The notes under the pieces are model-generated. The model did not search any database, was not told the origin of the DNA, and was given only the letters and a program-made list of their open reading frames with translations. A stretch of DNA of 50,601 bases from Streptomyces viridiviolaceus (GTDB taxonomy: Bacteria > Actinomycetota > Actinomycetes > Streptomycetales > Streptomycetaceae): the NCBI RefSeq assembly GCF_014650995.1, contig NZ_BMWA01000042.1:1-50601 (forward strand). The letters run 5' to 3'. The position numbers were made by a program, and so were the translations under genes. Of this stretch, positions 22,756-31,366 are shown in pieces; position 1 is the first letter of the stretch, and each line of letters starts with the position of its first letter.

Positions 22756-23697
22756 TCACCGTGTGCCGTTCCCGTCGTCGGGGCGGGCGCCGCCTTCGGA
22801 CAGCCGTGCTCCGACCCGCGCGGCCGTCTCCCGCAGCCAGATGTGGGCCGCGTCGTGCGTGTGGACCGGGTGCCACCACAGGGCTTCGCGCAGTGGCACC
22901 GCCTCGTACGGCGGCTCGGCCACCCGCACCGCGGCGATCGGCGCCAGCATCCGGGCCAGACGGGCCTGCATCAGGGCGATCCGCCGCGTGCCGGCGACCA
23001 TCAGGGGCAGCAACTGGAAGTTGTCCACGGAGACCTCCACCCGCGGCTCGATGCCCAGCATGCCGAGCTGGCGCACCGCCGGGGCGTCGTAGGTGCGCTG
23101 GTAGGTGACCCACGGCAGGTCGGCCAGGTCCCGGCGGCTGAGGCTGCCGCCGACGCTCGGGTGGTCGTCGGCCACGAGGAAGACCCAGCGGTCGTCGTAG
23201 AGGTCGGTGGCCGGGAAGTCGCTGATGACGCCGTGCGGCATGAGGAGGCCGTCGGTGGCGCTCAGCAGGGTGGCCGTGTCGTCGACCACGGTCGGCGGCG
23301 TCTGCGTGAACCTCAGCCGGATTCCCGGAGCCTCCCTGTGCACGACGCGGGCCAGCTCGGTGCCGAACACGGCGACGGCGTAGTCGGACGCGACCAGCCT
23401 GAACTCGCGGTTCTCTCTGGCCGGGTCGAAGTCGGCCTGGCTGGAGAAGAGGCGTTCCAGCACGTCGTAGGCGGTGGAAGTGCGGTCCAGGAGGACCTGG
23501 CCGAGAGCGGTGAGCTCGTAGTGGCCGCCGACGCGGGCGAGCAGGTCGTCGTCGAAGTGCCGGCGCAGCCGGGCCAGGGCGGCGCTCATCGCGGGCTGGC
23601 TCAGACCGACCCGCCGGCCGGCCCGGGTGACGTTGCGTTCCTCCAGCAGGGCGCGCAGGGCGACGACGAGATTGAGGTCGAGGCGGGCCAGGTTCAC
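22756..23697 (-). CDS. LysR-family regulator of the aromatic-degradation cluster
   Basis: A 313-residue LysR protein. The N-terminal winged helix covers residues 3-65 (LDLNLVVALRALLEERNVTRAG, LSQPAMSAALARLRRHFDDDLL), in the NodD/LinR-like style starting LDLNL. The effector domain follows (FRLVASDYAVAVFGTEL, VFLVADDHPSVG). The start is a GTG at 23697. It is divergent from the eight-gene catabolic cluster beginning at 23825, with palindromes in the 127-bp gap, so it is the likely activator, probably induced by an aromatic intermediate. Confidence 0.9.
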   Translation of the reverse strand: MNLARLDLNLVVALRALLEERNVTRAGRRVGLSQPAMSAALARLRRHFDDDLLARVGGHYELTALGQVLLDRTSTAYDVLERLFSSQADFDPARENREFRLVASDYAVAVFGTELARVVHREAPGIRLRFTQTPPTVVDDTATLLSATDGLLMPHGVISDFPATDLYDDRWVFLVADDHPSVGGSLSRRDLADLPWVTYQRTYDAPAVRQLGMLGIEPRVEVSVDNFQLLPLMVAGTRRIALMQARLARMLAPIAAVRVAEPPYEAVPLREALWWHPVHTHDAAHIWLRETAARVGARLSEGGARPDDGNGTR

Positions 23698-23745
23698 GGG
23701 TCTTCCCCTTGTGGTGCGGCGACGACCAGGGGAAATAAACGGGGC

Positions 23746-23760
23746 GGATGCCGATCATCC
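23746..23760. promoter_or_regulatory. Candidate LysR binding site
   Basis: GGATG-CCGAT-CATCC is a perfect 15-bp interrupted palindrome in the gap between the divergent LysR gene and the first hydrolase gene. A second palindrome, AATCGATT, follows at 23765-23772. The gap is richer in A and T than its surroundings. LysR activators usually bind such sites about 65 bases upstream of the target promoter, and the spacing fits. Confidence 0.45.
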
Positions 23761-23824
23761 ACAGAATCGATTTCCCTGATCGCTGGTGGCGGGCCCAGAT
23801 TAGTCACACCGCAGTCAGGAGGAC

Positions 23825-24823
23825 ATGTCCGTGAAACCTGAACCCGTGTCCGCGCTCTTCGCCGGACCGTTCGCCCTCGCCACTCTCTCGGCCCCTGAGG
23901 GGCCCGCCTTTCCCGCCCTGGTCACCCCCGAGGCGCAGGTGCTCGACCTGCGAGTTGCCCTCGCTGACGAGCAGTTGACCGTCCGGAGCCTCCTGGAGGA
24001 CTGGGCGACCGCCCTGCCGCGGCTGCGGACGCTCGCCGCCGACCGTGGTCCGGACCTCGGGCCGCTGACCGGCTTCCGTGTCCACGCGCCGGTCGAGCCG
24101 CGTCAGGTGTTCCAGTCGGGGGCGAACTACCGCCGGCACGTGATCGACCTGCACGTCGCGCATCGCGCGCCCGGTGACGACCGGCCCGAGGACGAGCGGC
24201 GCGCGGAGGCGGCGGAGGTCATGGACCGGCGGGCCGCGGAGGACCTGCCGTACGTGTTCATCGGCCTGCCGAGCGCCATCACGGGCCCGTACGACGACGT
24301 CGTCCTGCCGGCCTGGGCCGAACAGCCCGACTGGGAGCTGGAGCTGGCCGTCGTGATCGGCCGGCCCGCCCACCGGGTGTCCGTGGCGGAGGCGCCCGAG
24401 TACATCGCGGGTTACACCATCGCCAACGACCTGACCGACCGGGCCACCGTCTTCCGCCGGGACATGCCGCAGATCGGCACCGACTGGCTGCGCAGCAAGA
24501 ACGCCCCCGGCTTCACGCCGCTCGGCCCCTGGATCGTCCCCGCGGAGTCGGTCGCCGACCCCGGCGACCTGCGCGTCACGCTGAAGCTCAACGGCGAGAC
24601 CATGCAGGACGAGTCGACCAAGGACATGATCTTCGGCGTCGCCCGCATGGTGGCGTACGCCTCGCAGACCGCACAGCTGCTGCCCGGTGACCTGGTGCTC
24701 ACCGGCAGCCCGGCCGGCAACGGCATGCACTGGGGCCGGCTGCTGCGCGACGGCGACGTGATGGAGGGTTCGGTCACCGGGCTCGGCACTCAGCGCACCC
24801 GATGTGTGGCGGAGGCGTCGTGA
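23825..24823 (+). CDS. Fumarylacetoacetate hydrolase (FAH) family protein, first copy
   Basis: A 332-residue FAH-fold protein. The metal-binding acids are Glu171 and Glu173 in DWELELAVVIG, with Asp202 in TIANDLTDR; VFQSGANYRRHVIDLH and LLPGDLVLTGSPAGNG are further family blocks. The family hydrolyses, hydrates or decarboxylates oxo-enol acids made by ring cleavage. The ATG at 23825 follows AGGAGG directly. It is the first gene of the LysR-controlled cluster and overlaps the next gene by GTGA. The exact reaction (hydrolase, hydratase or decarboxylase) cannot be decided from sequence. Confidence 0.9.
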   Translation: MSVKPEPVSALFAGPFALATLSAPEGPAFPALVTPEAQVLDLRVALADEQLTVRSLLEDWATALPRLRTLAADRGPDLGPLTGFRVHAPVEPRQVFQSGANYRRHVIDLHVAHRAPGDDRPEDERRAEAAEVMDRRAAEDLPYVFIGLPSAITGPYDDVVLPAWAEQPDWELELAVVIGRPAHRVSVAEAPEYIAGYTIANDLTDRATVFRRDMPQIGTDWLRSKNAPGFTPLGPWIVPAESVADPGDLRVTLKLNGETMQDESTKDMIFGVARMVAYASQTAQLLPGDLVLTGSPAGNGMHWGRLLRDGDVMEGSVTGLGTQRTRCVAEAS

Positions 24824-25785
24824 CGCTCGACCGGCACGACCCCGAGGGCGCGATCGCCGAGGCCGCCAAGGCGTACTCCAACTGGGGGCGCTGGGGCGAG
24901 GACGACGTCCTCGGCACACTGAACTTCCTCGACGAGGCCAAGCGGCGCGAGGGCGCCGCGCTCGTCCGGCGGGGCGTCAGCTTCTCGCTGTCGCAGTCCT
25001 TCGACATGGACGGCCCGCAGAAGGGCTGGCGGCGGCGCACCAACCCGGTGCACACCATGCTGGACACCGGCACCGACGCCGCTCTCGGCAAGCAGGGGTT
25101 CCCGCACGGCATCGGCGGCGCCGACGACGTGATCGCGATGCCGCTGCAGTGCTCCACCCAGTGGGACGGGCTCGGGCACATCTTCGACCACGGCAGGGCC
25201 TGGAACGGGCGGCCCGCGGACCAGGTCGTCACCTCCGACGGCGACCTCGTCACGGGCATCGAGCACATGGCCCCGTACGTCGCCGGACGCGGCGTGCTGC
25301 TGGACGTGGGCCGGGCCGTCGGTGCGGACGACGGCGAGCTCCCCGACGGGTTCGCGATCACCGAGGAGCATCTGACGGCGACGGCCGAGGCGCACGGCGT
25401 GCGCGTGGGCCGCGGGGACATCGTCGTCGTCCGGACGGGCCGGCTGGCCCGGGTCCGCCGCGACGGCTGGGGAGACTACGCCGGCGGGCCGGCACCCGGG
25501 TTGTCGTTCACCACGGCCGGCTGGCTGCACGGCAGCGAGATCGCCGCGATCGCCACCGACACCTGGGGCTTCGAGGTGCGGCCCAACGAGTTCGAGGACG
25601 CCTTCCAGCCGCTGCACCAGGTCGCCATCCCCAACATCGGCCTGCTGATCGGCGAGATGTGGGACCTCGAAGCCCTCGCCGAGGACTGTGCCGCCGACGG
25701 CGTGTACGACTTCTGGCTCACCGCCGCTCCCCTGCCCGTCACCGGCGCGGTCGGCTCCCCGGTCAACCCCGTCGCCGTCAAGTGA
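24820..25785 (+). CDS. Cyclase-family (kynurenine formamidase-like) metal hydrolase
   Basis: A 321-residue member of the cyclase family that includes kynurenine formamidase and isatin hydrolase. CSTQWDGLGHIFDHG is the position of the family metal-binding motif, here with Gln-Trp-Asp-Gly-Leu-Gly-His in place of the common HxGTHxDxPxH form. GVRVGRGDIVVVRTGR and IAAIATDTWGFEVRPNE are typical downstream blocks. Members open amides, lactams or lactones. The GTG at 24820 overlaps the previous stop and follows GGAGG. In this cluster it probably hydrolyses a cyclic or amide intermediate of an aromatic substrate. Confidence 0.87.
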   Translation: MTLDRHDPEGAIAEAAKAYSNWGRWGEDDVLGTLNFLDEAKRREGAALVRRGVSFSLSQSFDMDGPQKGWRRRTNPVHTMLDTGTDAALGKQGFPHGIGGADDVIAMPLQCSTQWDGLGHIFDHGRAWNGRPADQVVTSDGDLVTGIEHMAPYVAGRGVLLDVGRAVGADDGELPDGFAITEEHLTATAEAHGVRVGRGDIVVVRTGRLARVRRDGWGDYAGGPAPGLSFTTAGWLHGSEIAAIATDTWGFEVRPNEFEDAFQPLHQVAIPNIGLLIGEMWDLEALAEDCAADGVYDFWLTAAPLPVTGAVGSPVNPVAVK

Positions 25786-25810
25786 CCAGCGGAACGAAGG
25801 AGTTCTCCCT

Positions 25811-26941
25811 ATGAGCACACCCCGCACCGTCCTCGTCGTCGGCGGCGGCGCGGCCGGCAACGCCGTGACGATCCTGCTGCGCCGGGCCGGTCTGGACGTG
25901 GACCTGATCGAGGCCGAGGCCGACTGGAACGCCACCGCCGGCTCCGGCATCACCCTTCAGGGCAATGCCCTGCGTGTCCTGCGTGAACTGGGTGTGTGGC
26001 AGCGGGTGAAGGAGTCCGGCTTCGGTTTCGGTTCCGTCGGCATCACCGCTCCCGACGGCACGGTTCTGCACGTCGTCAGGGATCTGCGCACCGGCGGCGA
26101 CGACCTGCCCGCCACCGTCGGCATGCAGCGCCCCCACCTCCAGCAGATCCTCATCGACGCCGTCCGTGCGGGCGGCGCCTCGGTGCGCCTGGGCACCCGG
26201 GCGGAATCCCTGGAACAGGACGGCGACGGCGTCTGCGTGCGCTTCACCGACGGCACCGAGGGCCGCTACGACCTGGTGATCGCCGCCGACGGCCTGGGCT
26301 CCACGACCCGGGCGGCGATCGGCATCACCGACAGGCCGGAGCCCACCGGCATGGCCATCTGGCGCACAGCCGCCCCGCGCCCGGCCGGCGTGGTCCGCAC
26401 GGACCTCGCCTACGGCGGCCCGGCCTACATCGCCGGCTACTGCCCCACCAGCGACACGACCCTGTACGCGTACGTCGTCGAGGCCAGCCGCGACCGGGCC
26501 TCGATACCGCCGGAGACGTACGCCGACGAGATGCGGCGCCTCGCCTCCGCCTACGGTGGCTTCTGGCCGGAGATCACCGAGCACATCACCGACCCGGCGA
26601 AGGTCAACTACACCTGGTTCGACCGGCTGCTGGTGGAAGGCGCCTGGCACCGCGGCCGCGTGGTCCTCGTCGGCGACGCGGCGCACTGCTGCCCGCCCAC
26701 CCTGGCGCAGGGCGCGGCCCTGTCCCTGGAGGACGCGTGGGTGCTCGCGCGGATGCTGACCGAGGCCGGAACCTGGGACGACGCGCTCTTCCAGGCGTAC
26801 TACGAGCGACGGGTACACCGTGTCCGGGCCGTCGTGGAGGCGTCCGTGCAGATCGGGCAGTGGCAGCTGGACGGCGTCCGCGACGCCGACGTCCCCGGGC
26901 TGATGGGCCGCACGATGACGATGCTGCGGGACCTGCCGTGA
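25811..26941 (+). CDS. FAD-dependent aromatic monooxygenase (PHBH family)
   Basis: A 376-residue group A flavoprotein monooxygenase. The Rossmann motif is VLVVGGGAAGNAVT (glycines 11-16), the DG motif is VIAADGLGSTTRAA, and the second FAD motif is VVLVGDAAHCCPPTLAQGAALSLEDA (Gly288, Asp289). Such enzymes use NAD(P)H and oxygen to hydroxylate phenolic or heteroaromatic acids, producing the catechol-like substrate for ring cleavage. The ATG at 25811 has AAGGAG upstream. It is followed by an overlapping decarboxylase gene. The ring substrate is unknown; hydroxybenzoate-, anthranilate- or pyridine-type acids are all open. Confidence 0.9.
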   Translation: MSTPRTVLVVGGGAAGNAVTILLRRAGLDVDLIEAEADWNATAGSGITLQGNALRVLRELGVWQRVKESGFGFGSVGITAPDGTVLHVVRDLRTGGDDLPATVGMQRPHLQQILIDAVRAGGASVRLGTRAESLEQDGDGVCVRFTDGTEGRYDLVIAADGLGSTTRAAIGITDRPEPTGMAIWRTAAPRPAGVVRTDLAYGGPAYIAGYCPTSDTTLYAYVVEASRDRASIPPETYADEMRRLASAYGGFWPEITEHITDPAKVNYTWFDRLLVEGAWHRGRVVLVGDAAHCCPPTLAQGAALSLEDAWVLARMLTEAGTWDDALFQAYYERRVHRVRAVVEASVQIGQWQLDGVRDADVPGLMGRTMTMLRDLP

Positions 26942-27969
26942 CCGCCCGCCCGTCACCCGGCCACCGCCCCGCCCCGACCGTCGACGTGCACGCGCACGTC
27001 CTGCTGCCGGAGGTCGACGCCCTGGTGGACGGCCTGCCGGGACTGGCCGAGGCCAGGGCTCTGGAGGCCCGGCGCAACGGCCCGGCGGCGCTCGCGGTCA
27101 GCGGCCCGATGGTGCGCGAGCGCATCCCGCGCCTGACCGACGTGCCGGTACGGCTGGCCGCCATGGACGCGCAGGGCGTGGACGTCCAGTTGGTCAGCCC
27201 CTCCCCCTCGCACTACCACTACTGGACGGACGAGGAGACGGCCGAGAAGGTATACCGGCTCGCCAACGAGTCGACGGCCGCGCACTGTTCGGCCGCCCCG
27301 AACCGGCTGCGCGGGCTCGGTCTCGTACCCCTCCAGCACCCGGAGCACACGGTGCGCGCGCTCGACCACGCCCTGGGGCAGGGGCTGGCCGGAGTGGAGA
27401 TCTCCAGCCACGCCCCGGGCCGGGAACTGTCCGATCCGGCCTACGAACCCTTCTGGGCCCGGGCGGAGGAGACCGGCGCGATCGTCTTCCTCCATCCCTT
27501 CGGGTGCACGCTGGACGAGCGGCTGGACGAGTGGTACCTGTCCAACACCGTCGGGCAGCCCACCGAGAACGCCGTCGCCCTGTCGCACCTCATCTTCTCC
27601 GGGGTGCTGGACCGCCACCCCGGCCTGAAGCTGATCGCCGCGCACGGCGGCGGCTACCTGCCCACCCACATCGGCCGCTCCGACCACGCCTGGTCGGCCC
27701 GCTCCGACGCCGGCGCCGGCTGCGCACACCTGCCCAGCAGCTATCTGGAGCGCCTGTACTTCGACTCCCTCGTCCACGACCCGCACGTGCTGCGGGAGCT
27801 GATCCGCGTCGCGGGGCCCGACCGGGTGCTGCTCGGCTCCGACTTCCCCTTCGACATGGGCACCGAGGACCCCGTCGGCGCCCTGCGCGCCGCACGGCTG
27901 CCCGACGCAGACTTCGACGCCGTACGCGGCGGCAACGCCTCCGCCCTGCTCGACCTCGCCCTCTCCTGA
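26938..27969 (+). CDS. ACMSD-type amidohydrolase-fold decarboxylase
   Basis: A 343-residue TIM-barrel metalloprotein of the 2-amino-3-carboxymuconate-6-semialdehyde decarboxylase group. Metal ligands are His18 and His20 in VDVHAHVLLPE, His186 in VFLHPFG, His236 in IAAHGGGYLP and Asp302 in LLGSDFPFDMG. Relatives remove CO2 from ring-cleavage products (ACMSD, the Pra pathway semialdehyde decarboxylase) or from hydroxybenzoates (gamma-resorcylate decarboxylase). The GTG start overlaps the monooxygenase stop. Next to an extradiol dioxygenase, decarboxylation of a carboxylated ring-fission product is the best inference. Confidence 0.88.
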   Translation: MTARPSPGHRPAPTVDVHAHVLLPEVDALVDGLPGLAEARALEARRNGPAALAVSGPMVRERIPRLTDVPVRLAAMDAQGVDVQLVSPSPSHYHYWTDEETAEKVYRLANESTAAHCSAAPNRLRGLGLVPLQHPEHTVRALDHALGQGLAGVEISSHAPGRELSDPAYEPFWARAEETGAIVFLHPFGCTLDERLDEWYLSNTVGQPTENAVALSHLIFSGVLDRHPGLKLIAAHGGGYLPTHIGRSDHAWSARSDAGAGCAHLPSSYLERLYFDSLVHDPHVLRELIRVAGPDRVLLGSDFPFDMGTEDPVGALRAARLPDADFDAVRGGNASALLDLALS

Positions 27970-27980
27970 GGAGGAACCCC

Positions 27981-28919
27981 ATGAGCGCACGCCTGCTCAC
28001 CCATCTGCGGCACGTCGACCTCGCCGTGCCCGACTACGACAAGCAGCTCGACTTCTACTCCGGCGTCTGGGGCCTGACCAAGGTCGCCGAGGACTCCGGC
28101 ATCTCCTTCCTGGCCGCCGAGGGCTCCCCGGAGCAGTACGTCGTGCGGCTGCGCAAGGCCGAGGAGAAGCGCCTCGACCTGGTCTCCTACGGTGCGGCGA
28201 GCCCGGCCGACGTGGACACGCTCGCCGAGGAACTCCTCGCGGGGGGCGTGCAGTTGATCTCCCGGCCGGGGAAGGTCGACACCCCCGGCGGCGGCTACGG
28301 CTTCCGCTTCTTCGACGTCGACGGCCGCACCATCGAGGTGTCCGCGGACGTCGAGGTACGGCAGCACCGCAGGATCGAGGAGAAGGAGTCCATCCCGGTC
28401 AAGCTGTCCCACGTCGTCCTCAACTCGCCCGACCTCAACCGCACCCGTGATTGGTACGAGCGCCACCTCGGCTTCCGGCTGTCCGACACACTCAGCTCGC
28501 CGCACATGGGCGAGGTCATGCACTTCATGCGGATCAGCAACCAGCACCACTCGATGGCCATCGCACGGGGCCCGCACACCGCCCTGCACCACATCTCCTT
28601 CGAGATGCGCGGCATCGACGAGTACATGCGCGGCTCCGGCCGTGTCATCCGTGCGGGCTTCAAGAAGATCTGGGGCCCCGGCCGCCACATGGCGGGCGAC
28701 AACACCTTCACCTACTTCCTCGACCCGCACGGCAACACCGTCGAGTACACCACCGAGCTGGAGCTGCTGGACGAGGACACCTGGCACCCGCACGTCTACG
28801 ACTTCTCCCAGCCGGAGGTCACCGACCAGTGGGGCACGGCCAACCCGATGAACGAACTGGTCGCCAAGGAGTCGTTCAACGACCTCGACCGCGGCGTGTT
28901 CGTCGCCCCGCCGGTCTGA
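27981..28919 (+). CDS. Two-domain extradiol ring-cleavage dioxygenase (VOC superfamily)
   Basis: A 312-residue type I extradiol dioxygenase. Each half is a glyoxalase-like domain, LRHVDLAVPDYDKQLDFY and LSHVVLNSPDLNRTRDWY. The iron ligands of the catalytic C-terminal domain are His144, His203 or His204 (ALHHISFEMRG) and Glu255 (GNTVEYTTELE). Tyr245 lies in FTYFLDPHGN. It cleaves a catechol-type ring next to the two hydroxyls. The ATG at 27981 follows GAGGAGG. With the upstream monooxygenase and decarboxylase it defines a meta-cleavage route. Confidence 0.92.
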   Translation: MSARLLTHLRHVDLAVPDYDKQLDFYSGVWGLTKVAEDSGISFLAAEGSPEQYVVRLRKAEEKRLDLVSYGAASPADVDTLAEELLAGGVQLISRPGKVDTPGGGYGFRFFDVDGRTIEVSADVEVRQHRRIEEKESIPVKLSHVVLNSPDLNRTRDWYERHLGFRLSDTLSSPHMGEVMHFMRISNQHHSMAIARGPHTALHHISFEMRGIDEYMRGSGRVIRAGFKKIWGPGRHMAGDNTFTYFLDPHGNTVEYTTELELLDEDTWHPHVYDFSQPEVTDQWGTANPMNELVAKESFNDLDRGVFVAPPV

Positions 28920-29010
28920 TCCCACCCCGACTCCCGGGGCGCGGCAGCCCTGTCGACTGCCCTGACGCAAGCCCGTCGCGCCCCGGGCCACTTCCTGCCA
29001 GGAGCCGCTC

Positions 29011-29982
29011 ATGCGCTTCGCCGCCTACGAACACCGGCACCGGTCCCGCCTCGCGGTCGTCGACGACGAGGGGGTGCTCTACCCGGTGCCGGACGCCCGC
29101 TCGCTCACCGAGATCCTCGCCACCGGGGACGGGCTCCCGTCGCTCCTCGACCTCGGTGCCGCCACCCTCGACGTCCCACCCGGCCCCCATGTCTCCCAGG
29201 TCCGGCTGCTGCCCCCTCTCCAGCCGTCCTCCGTACGCGACTTCGTCGCCTTCGAGGAACACGTCGAGGGCGTGCGGCGCTCGGTGAGCGGTGCCGCCGG
29301 CGTGCCCGACCAGTGGTACGAGGCCCCGACCTTCTACTTCACCAACCCGCACGCCGTCCACGGACCGGGCGACCACATCCCGGTGCCGCCGGGTTCCGCG
29401 GTCCTGGACTTCGAACTGGAGGTGGCGGCCGTCATCGGCCGCGAGGGCCGTGACCTCACCCCGGAGCGGGCCCGCGACCACATCGTCGGCTACACCGTCT
29501 TCAACGACTGGTCCGCGCGCGACCTGCAGTCCGCCGAGATGCGGGTCGGCCTCGGCCCCTGCAAGGGCAAGGACTCCGCCACCTCCCTCGGCCCCTACCT
29601 GGTCACCGCCGACGAACTGGAGCCGTACCGGGACGCCGACGGCTTCCTGCGCCTGGCCCTGACCGCCGAGGTCAACGGCGAGCGGGTCGGCGAGGACCTG
29701 CTGTCCAACATGAGCTGGACGTTCGAGGAGATGGTCGCGTACGCCTCCCGCGGCACCCGGGTGGTGCCGGGTGACGTCCTCGGCTCCGGCACCTGTGGCA
29801 ACGGCGGCTGCCTGGCCGAGCTGTGGGGCCGGCGCGGTGAGCAGTCCCCGCCACCGCTGAAGCCCGGCGACACCGTCACGCTCACCGTCCAGGGCATCGG
29901 CACGCTCACCAACACGGTCGTCCCCGGCGCCGAGCCCGTACCGCTGCCCACGGGGCGGCGCCGGTCCCGGGAGCGGCCGTGA
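29011..29982 (+). CDS. Fumarylacetoacetate hydrolase (FAH) family protein, second copy
   Basis: A 323-residue FAH-fold protein clearly diverged from the copy at 23825. Metal ligands are Glu135 and Glu137 in LDFELEVAAVIG and Asp166 in VFNDWSARDLQ; GLGPCKGKDSATSLGPYLV is the usual block in this subgroup. It is longer at the N-terminus than pure isomerases. One FAH protein could be the enol-oxo acid hydratase or decarboxylase and the other the C-C hydrolase of the pathway. The start ATG at 29011 follows CCAGGAG. It overlaps the SDR gene by GTGA. Confidence 0.9.
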   Translation: MRFAAYEHRHRSRLAVVDDEGVLYPVPDARSLTEILATGDGLPSLLDLGAATLDVPPGPHVSQVRLLPPLQPSSVRDFVAFEEHVEGVRRSVSGAAGVPDQWYEAPTFYFTNPHAVHGPGDHIPVPPGSAVLDFELEVAAVIGREGRDLTPERARDHIVGYTVFNDWSARDLQSAEMRVGLGPCKGKDSATSLGPYLVTADELEPYRDADGFLRLALTAEVNGERVGEDLLSNMSWTFEEMVAYASRGTRVVPGDVLGSGTCGNGGCLAELWGRRGEQSPPPLKPGDTVTLTVQGIGTLTNTVVPGAEPVPLPTGRRRSRERP

Positions 29983-30731
29983 GCGACCTGCGCACCAAGA
30001 GGCTGCTCGGCAAGGTCGTGGTGGTCACCGGCGCGGCCCGCGGACAGGGCGCCGCCGAGGCCGATGCCCTGACCCGGGAGGGCGCCCACGTCATCGCCAC
30101 CGACGTCGAACCCGCCGGAGGCTGCCGCCGCCTCGACGTCACGGACGATCAGGAGTGGGCCGCACTCGCGGCCGAGCTGCGGGAGGCGTACGGGCAGGTG
30201 CACGGCCTGGTGAACAACGCGGGCATCACCTGGCGGGCGCGTGTCGGCGAGGTCCGTGCCGAGGACATGGCCCGCGTCCACGCGGTCAACGTCACCGGCC
30301 CCCTGCTCGGCATCCAGCACCTCACCCCGCTCATGCCGCCCGGCTCCGCCGTCGTGAACGTCGGCTCGTCAGCGGCCCTCACGGCCCACTACCCGGTCGC
30401 GTACACGACCAGCAAGTGGGCGCTGCGTGGGCTGTCGCGGACCGCCGCGCTGGAGCTGGGCCCGCGCGGCATCCGCGTCAACACGGTCCACCCCGGCTTC
30501 ATCGAGACCGACATGACCGTCTCCGCCGCCCCGGCGTTCCGCCAGTCCAACATCCGCGAGACGCCGCTGGGCCGTACGGGGACTGTCGGCGAGGTCGCCC
30601 CGCTCGTCGTCTTCCTGCTGTCCGACGAGTCCTCCTTCATCACCGGTGCCGAGATCCCCGTGGACGGGGGGCTGACCGCGCACGGCGGCGTCAAGTCCGT
30701 CTCCGACGCCCTGCGGGAGGGGTCGTCGTGA
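29979..30731 (+). CDS. Short-chain dehydrogenase/reductase (SDR)
   Basis: A 250-residue classical SDR. The cofactor motif is TGAARGQG (18-25), with NNAG at 79-82 and the catalytic Ser130/131, Tyr142 and Lys146 in YTTSK. The C-terminal HPGFIETDMT and ITGAEIPVDGG are normal, so the protein is intact. An NAD-linked oxidation of an alcohol or dihydrodiol intermediate is likely. The GTG start overlaps the FAH stop and its own stop overlaps the GTG of the next frame, which opens with a second SDR N-terminus. Confidence 0.9.
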   Translation: MSDLRTKRLLGKVVVVTGAARGQGAAEADALTREGAHVIATDVEPAGGCRRLDVTDDQEWAALAAELREAYGQVHGLVNNAGITWRARVGEVRAEDMARVHAVNVTGPLLGIQHLTPLMPPGSAVVNVGSSAALTAHYPVAYTTSKWALRGLSRTAALELGPRGIRVNTVHPGFIETDMTVSAAPAFRQSNIRETPLGRTGTVGEVAPLVVFLLSDESSFITGAEIPVDGGLTAHGGVKSVSDALREGSS

Positions 30732-31336
30732 AACGGCTCGACGGCAAGGTGACGTTGATCTCCGGTACGGCACGCGGGCAGGGCCGGGCGGCAGCCCTGC
30801 GGTTCGCCGCCGAGGGGGCGCGCGGCGGCGGCGACCTGCTGCACGAGGAGGCCCCGGCCGAGGACGAGGTCGACCCGGATCTGATCAACGCCGGCAAGAA
30901 GACGGTCACCGTGCTGCCGGGAGCCTCCTTCTTCGACTCGGCGCTGTCCTTCGGCCTGATCCGCGGCGGTCACATCGACACTGCCGTCCTCGGCGCCATG
31001 CAGGTGTCGGCACGCGGCGACCTGGCCAACTGGATGGTCCCCGGGAAGATGGTCAAGGGCATGGGCGGCGCGATGGACCTCGTCCACGGCGCCCGGCGCG
31101 TCATCGTCCTGATGGAGCACACCGCCAAGGACGGCAGCTCCAAGGTCCTCCAGGAGTGCACCCTCCCGCTCACCGGCGAGCGGTGCGTCCACCGAGTGAT
31201 CACCGACCTCGGTGTCCTGGACGTCACCGACGACGGCCTCGCCCTGGTCGAGACGGCTTGGGGCGTCACCGTGGAGGACGTCGTGGCCCACACGGACGCA
31301 CCCCTGAGCCTGGACGGTGCCGCGGCCGCCCGCTGA
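30728..31336 (+). pseudogene. Fusion remnant: SDR N-terminus joined to a truncated CoA-transferase beta subunit
   Basis: The frame starts with a GTG overlapping the SDR stop. Its first ~33 residues (KRLDGKVTLISGTARGQGR) are the cofactor-binding start of a second SDR. From about residue 49 (DPDLINAGKKTVTVLPGAS) it is the C-terminal two thirds of a ScoB/PcaJ-type 3-oxoacid CoA transferase, with IRGGHIDTAVLGAMQVS and ANWMVPGKMVKGMGGAMDLV. The SDR catalytic Tyr/Lys and the CoA-transferase N-terminus with its catalytic Glu (ENG motif, kept at Glu59 in the intact copy at 37532) are both missing. A deletion of roughly 1 kb or more, with a junction between about 30824 and 30872, explains it. No alpha subunit gene is adjacent. 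A functional 202-residue product is unlikely. Confidence 0.8.
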
Positions 31337-31366
31337 CCGCTCCCCGCGCCGGAAGAGCCCGCGACG

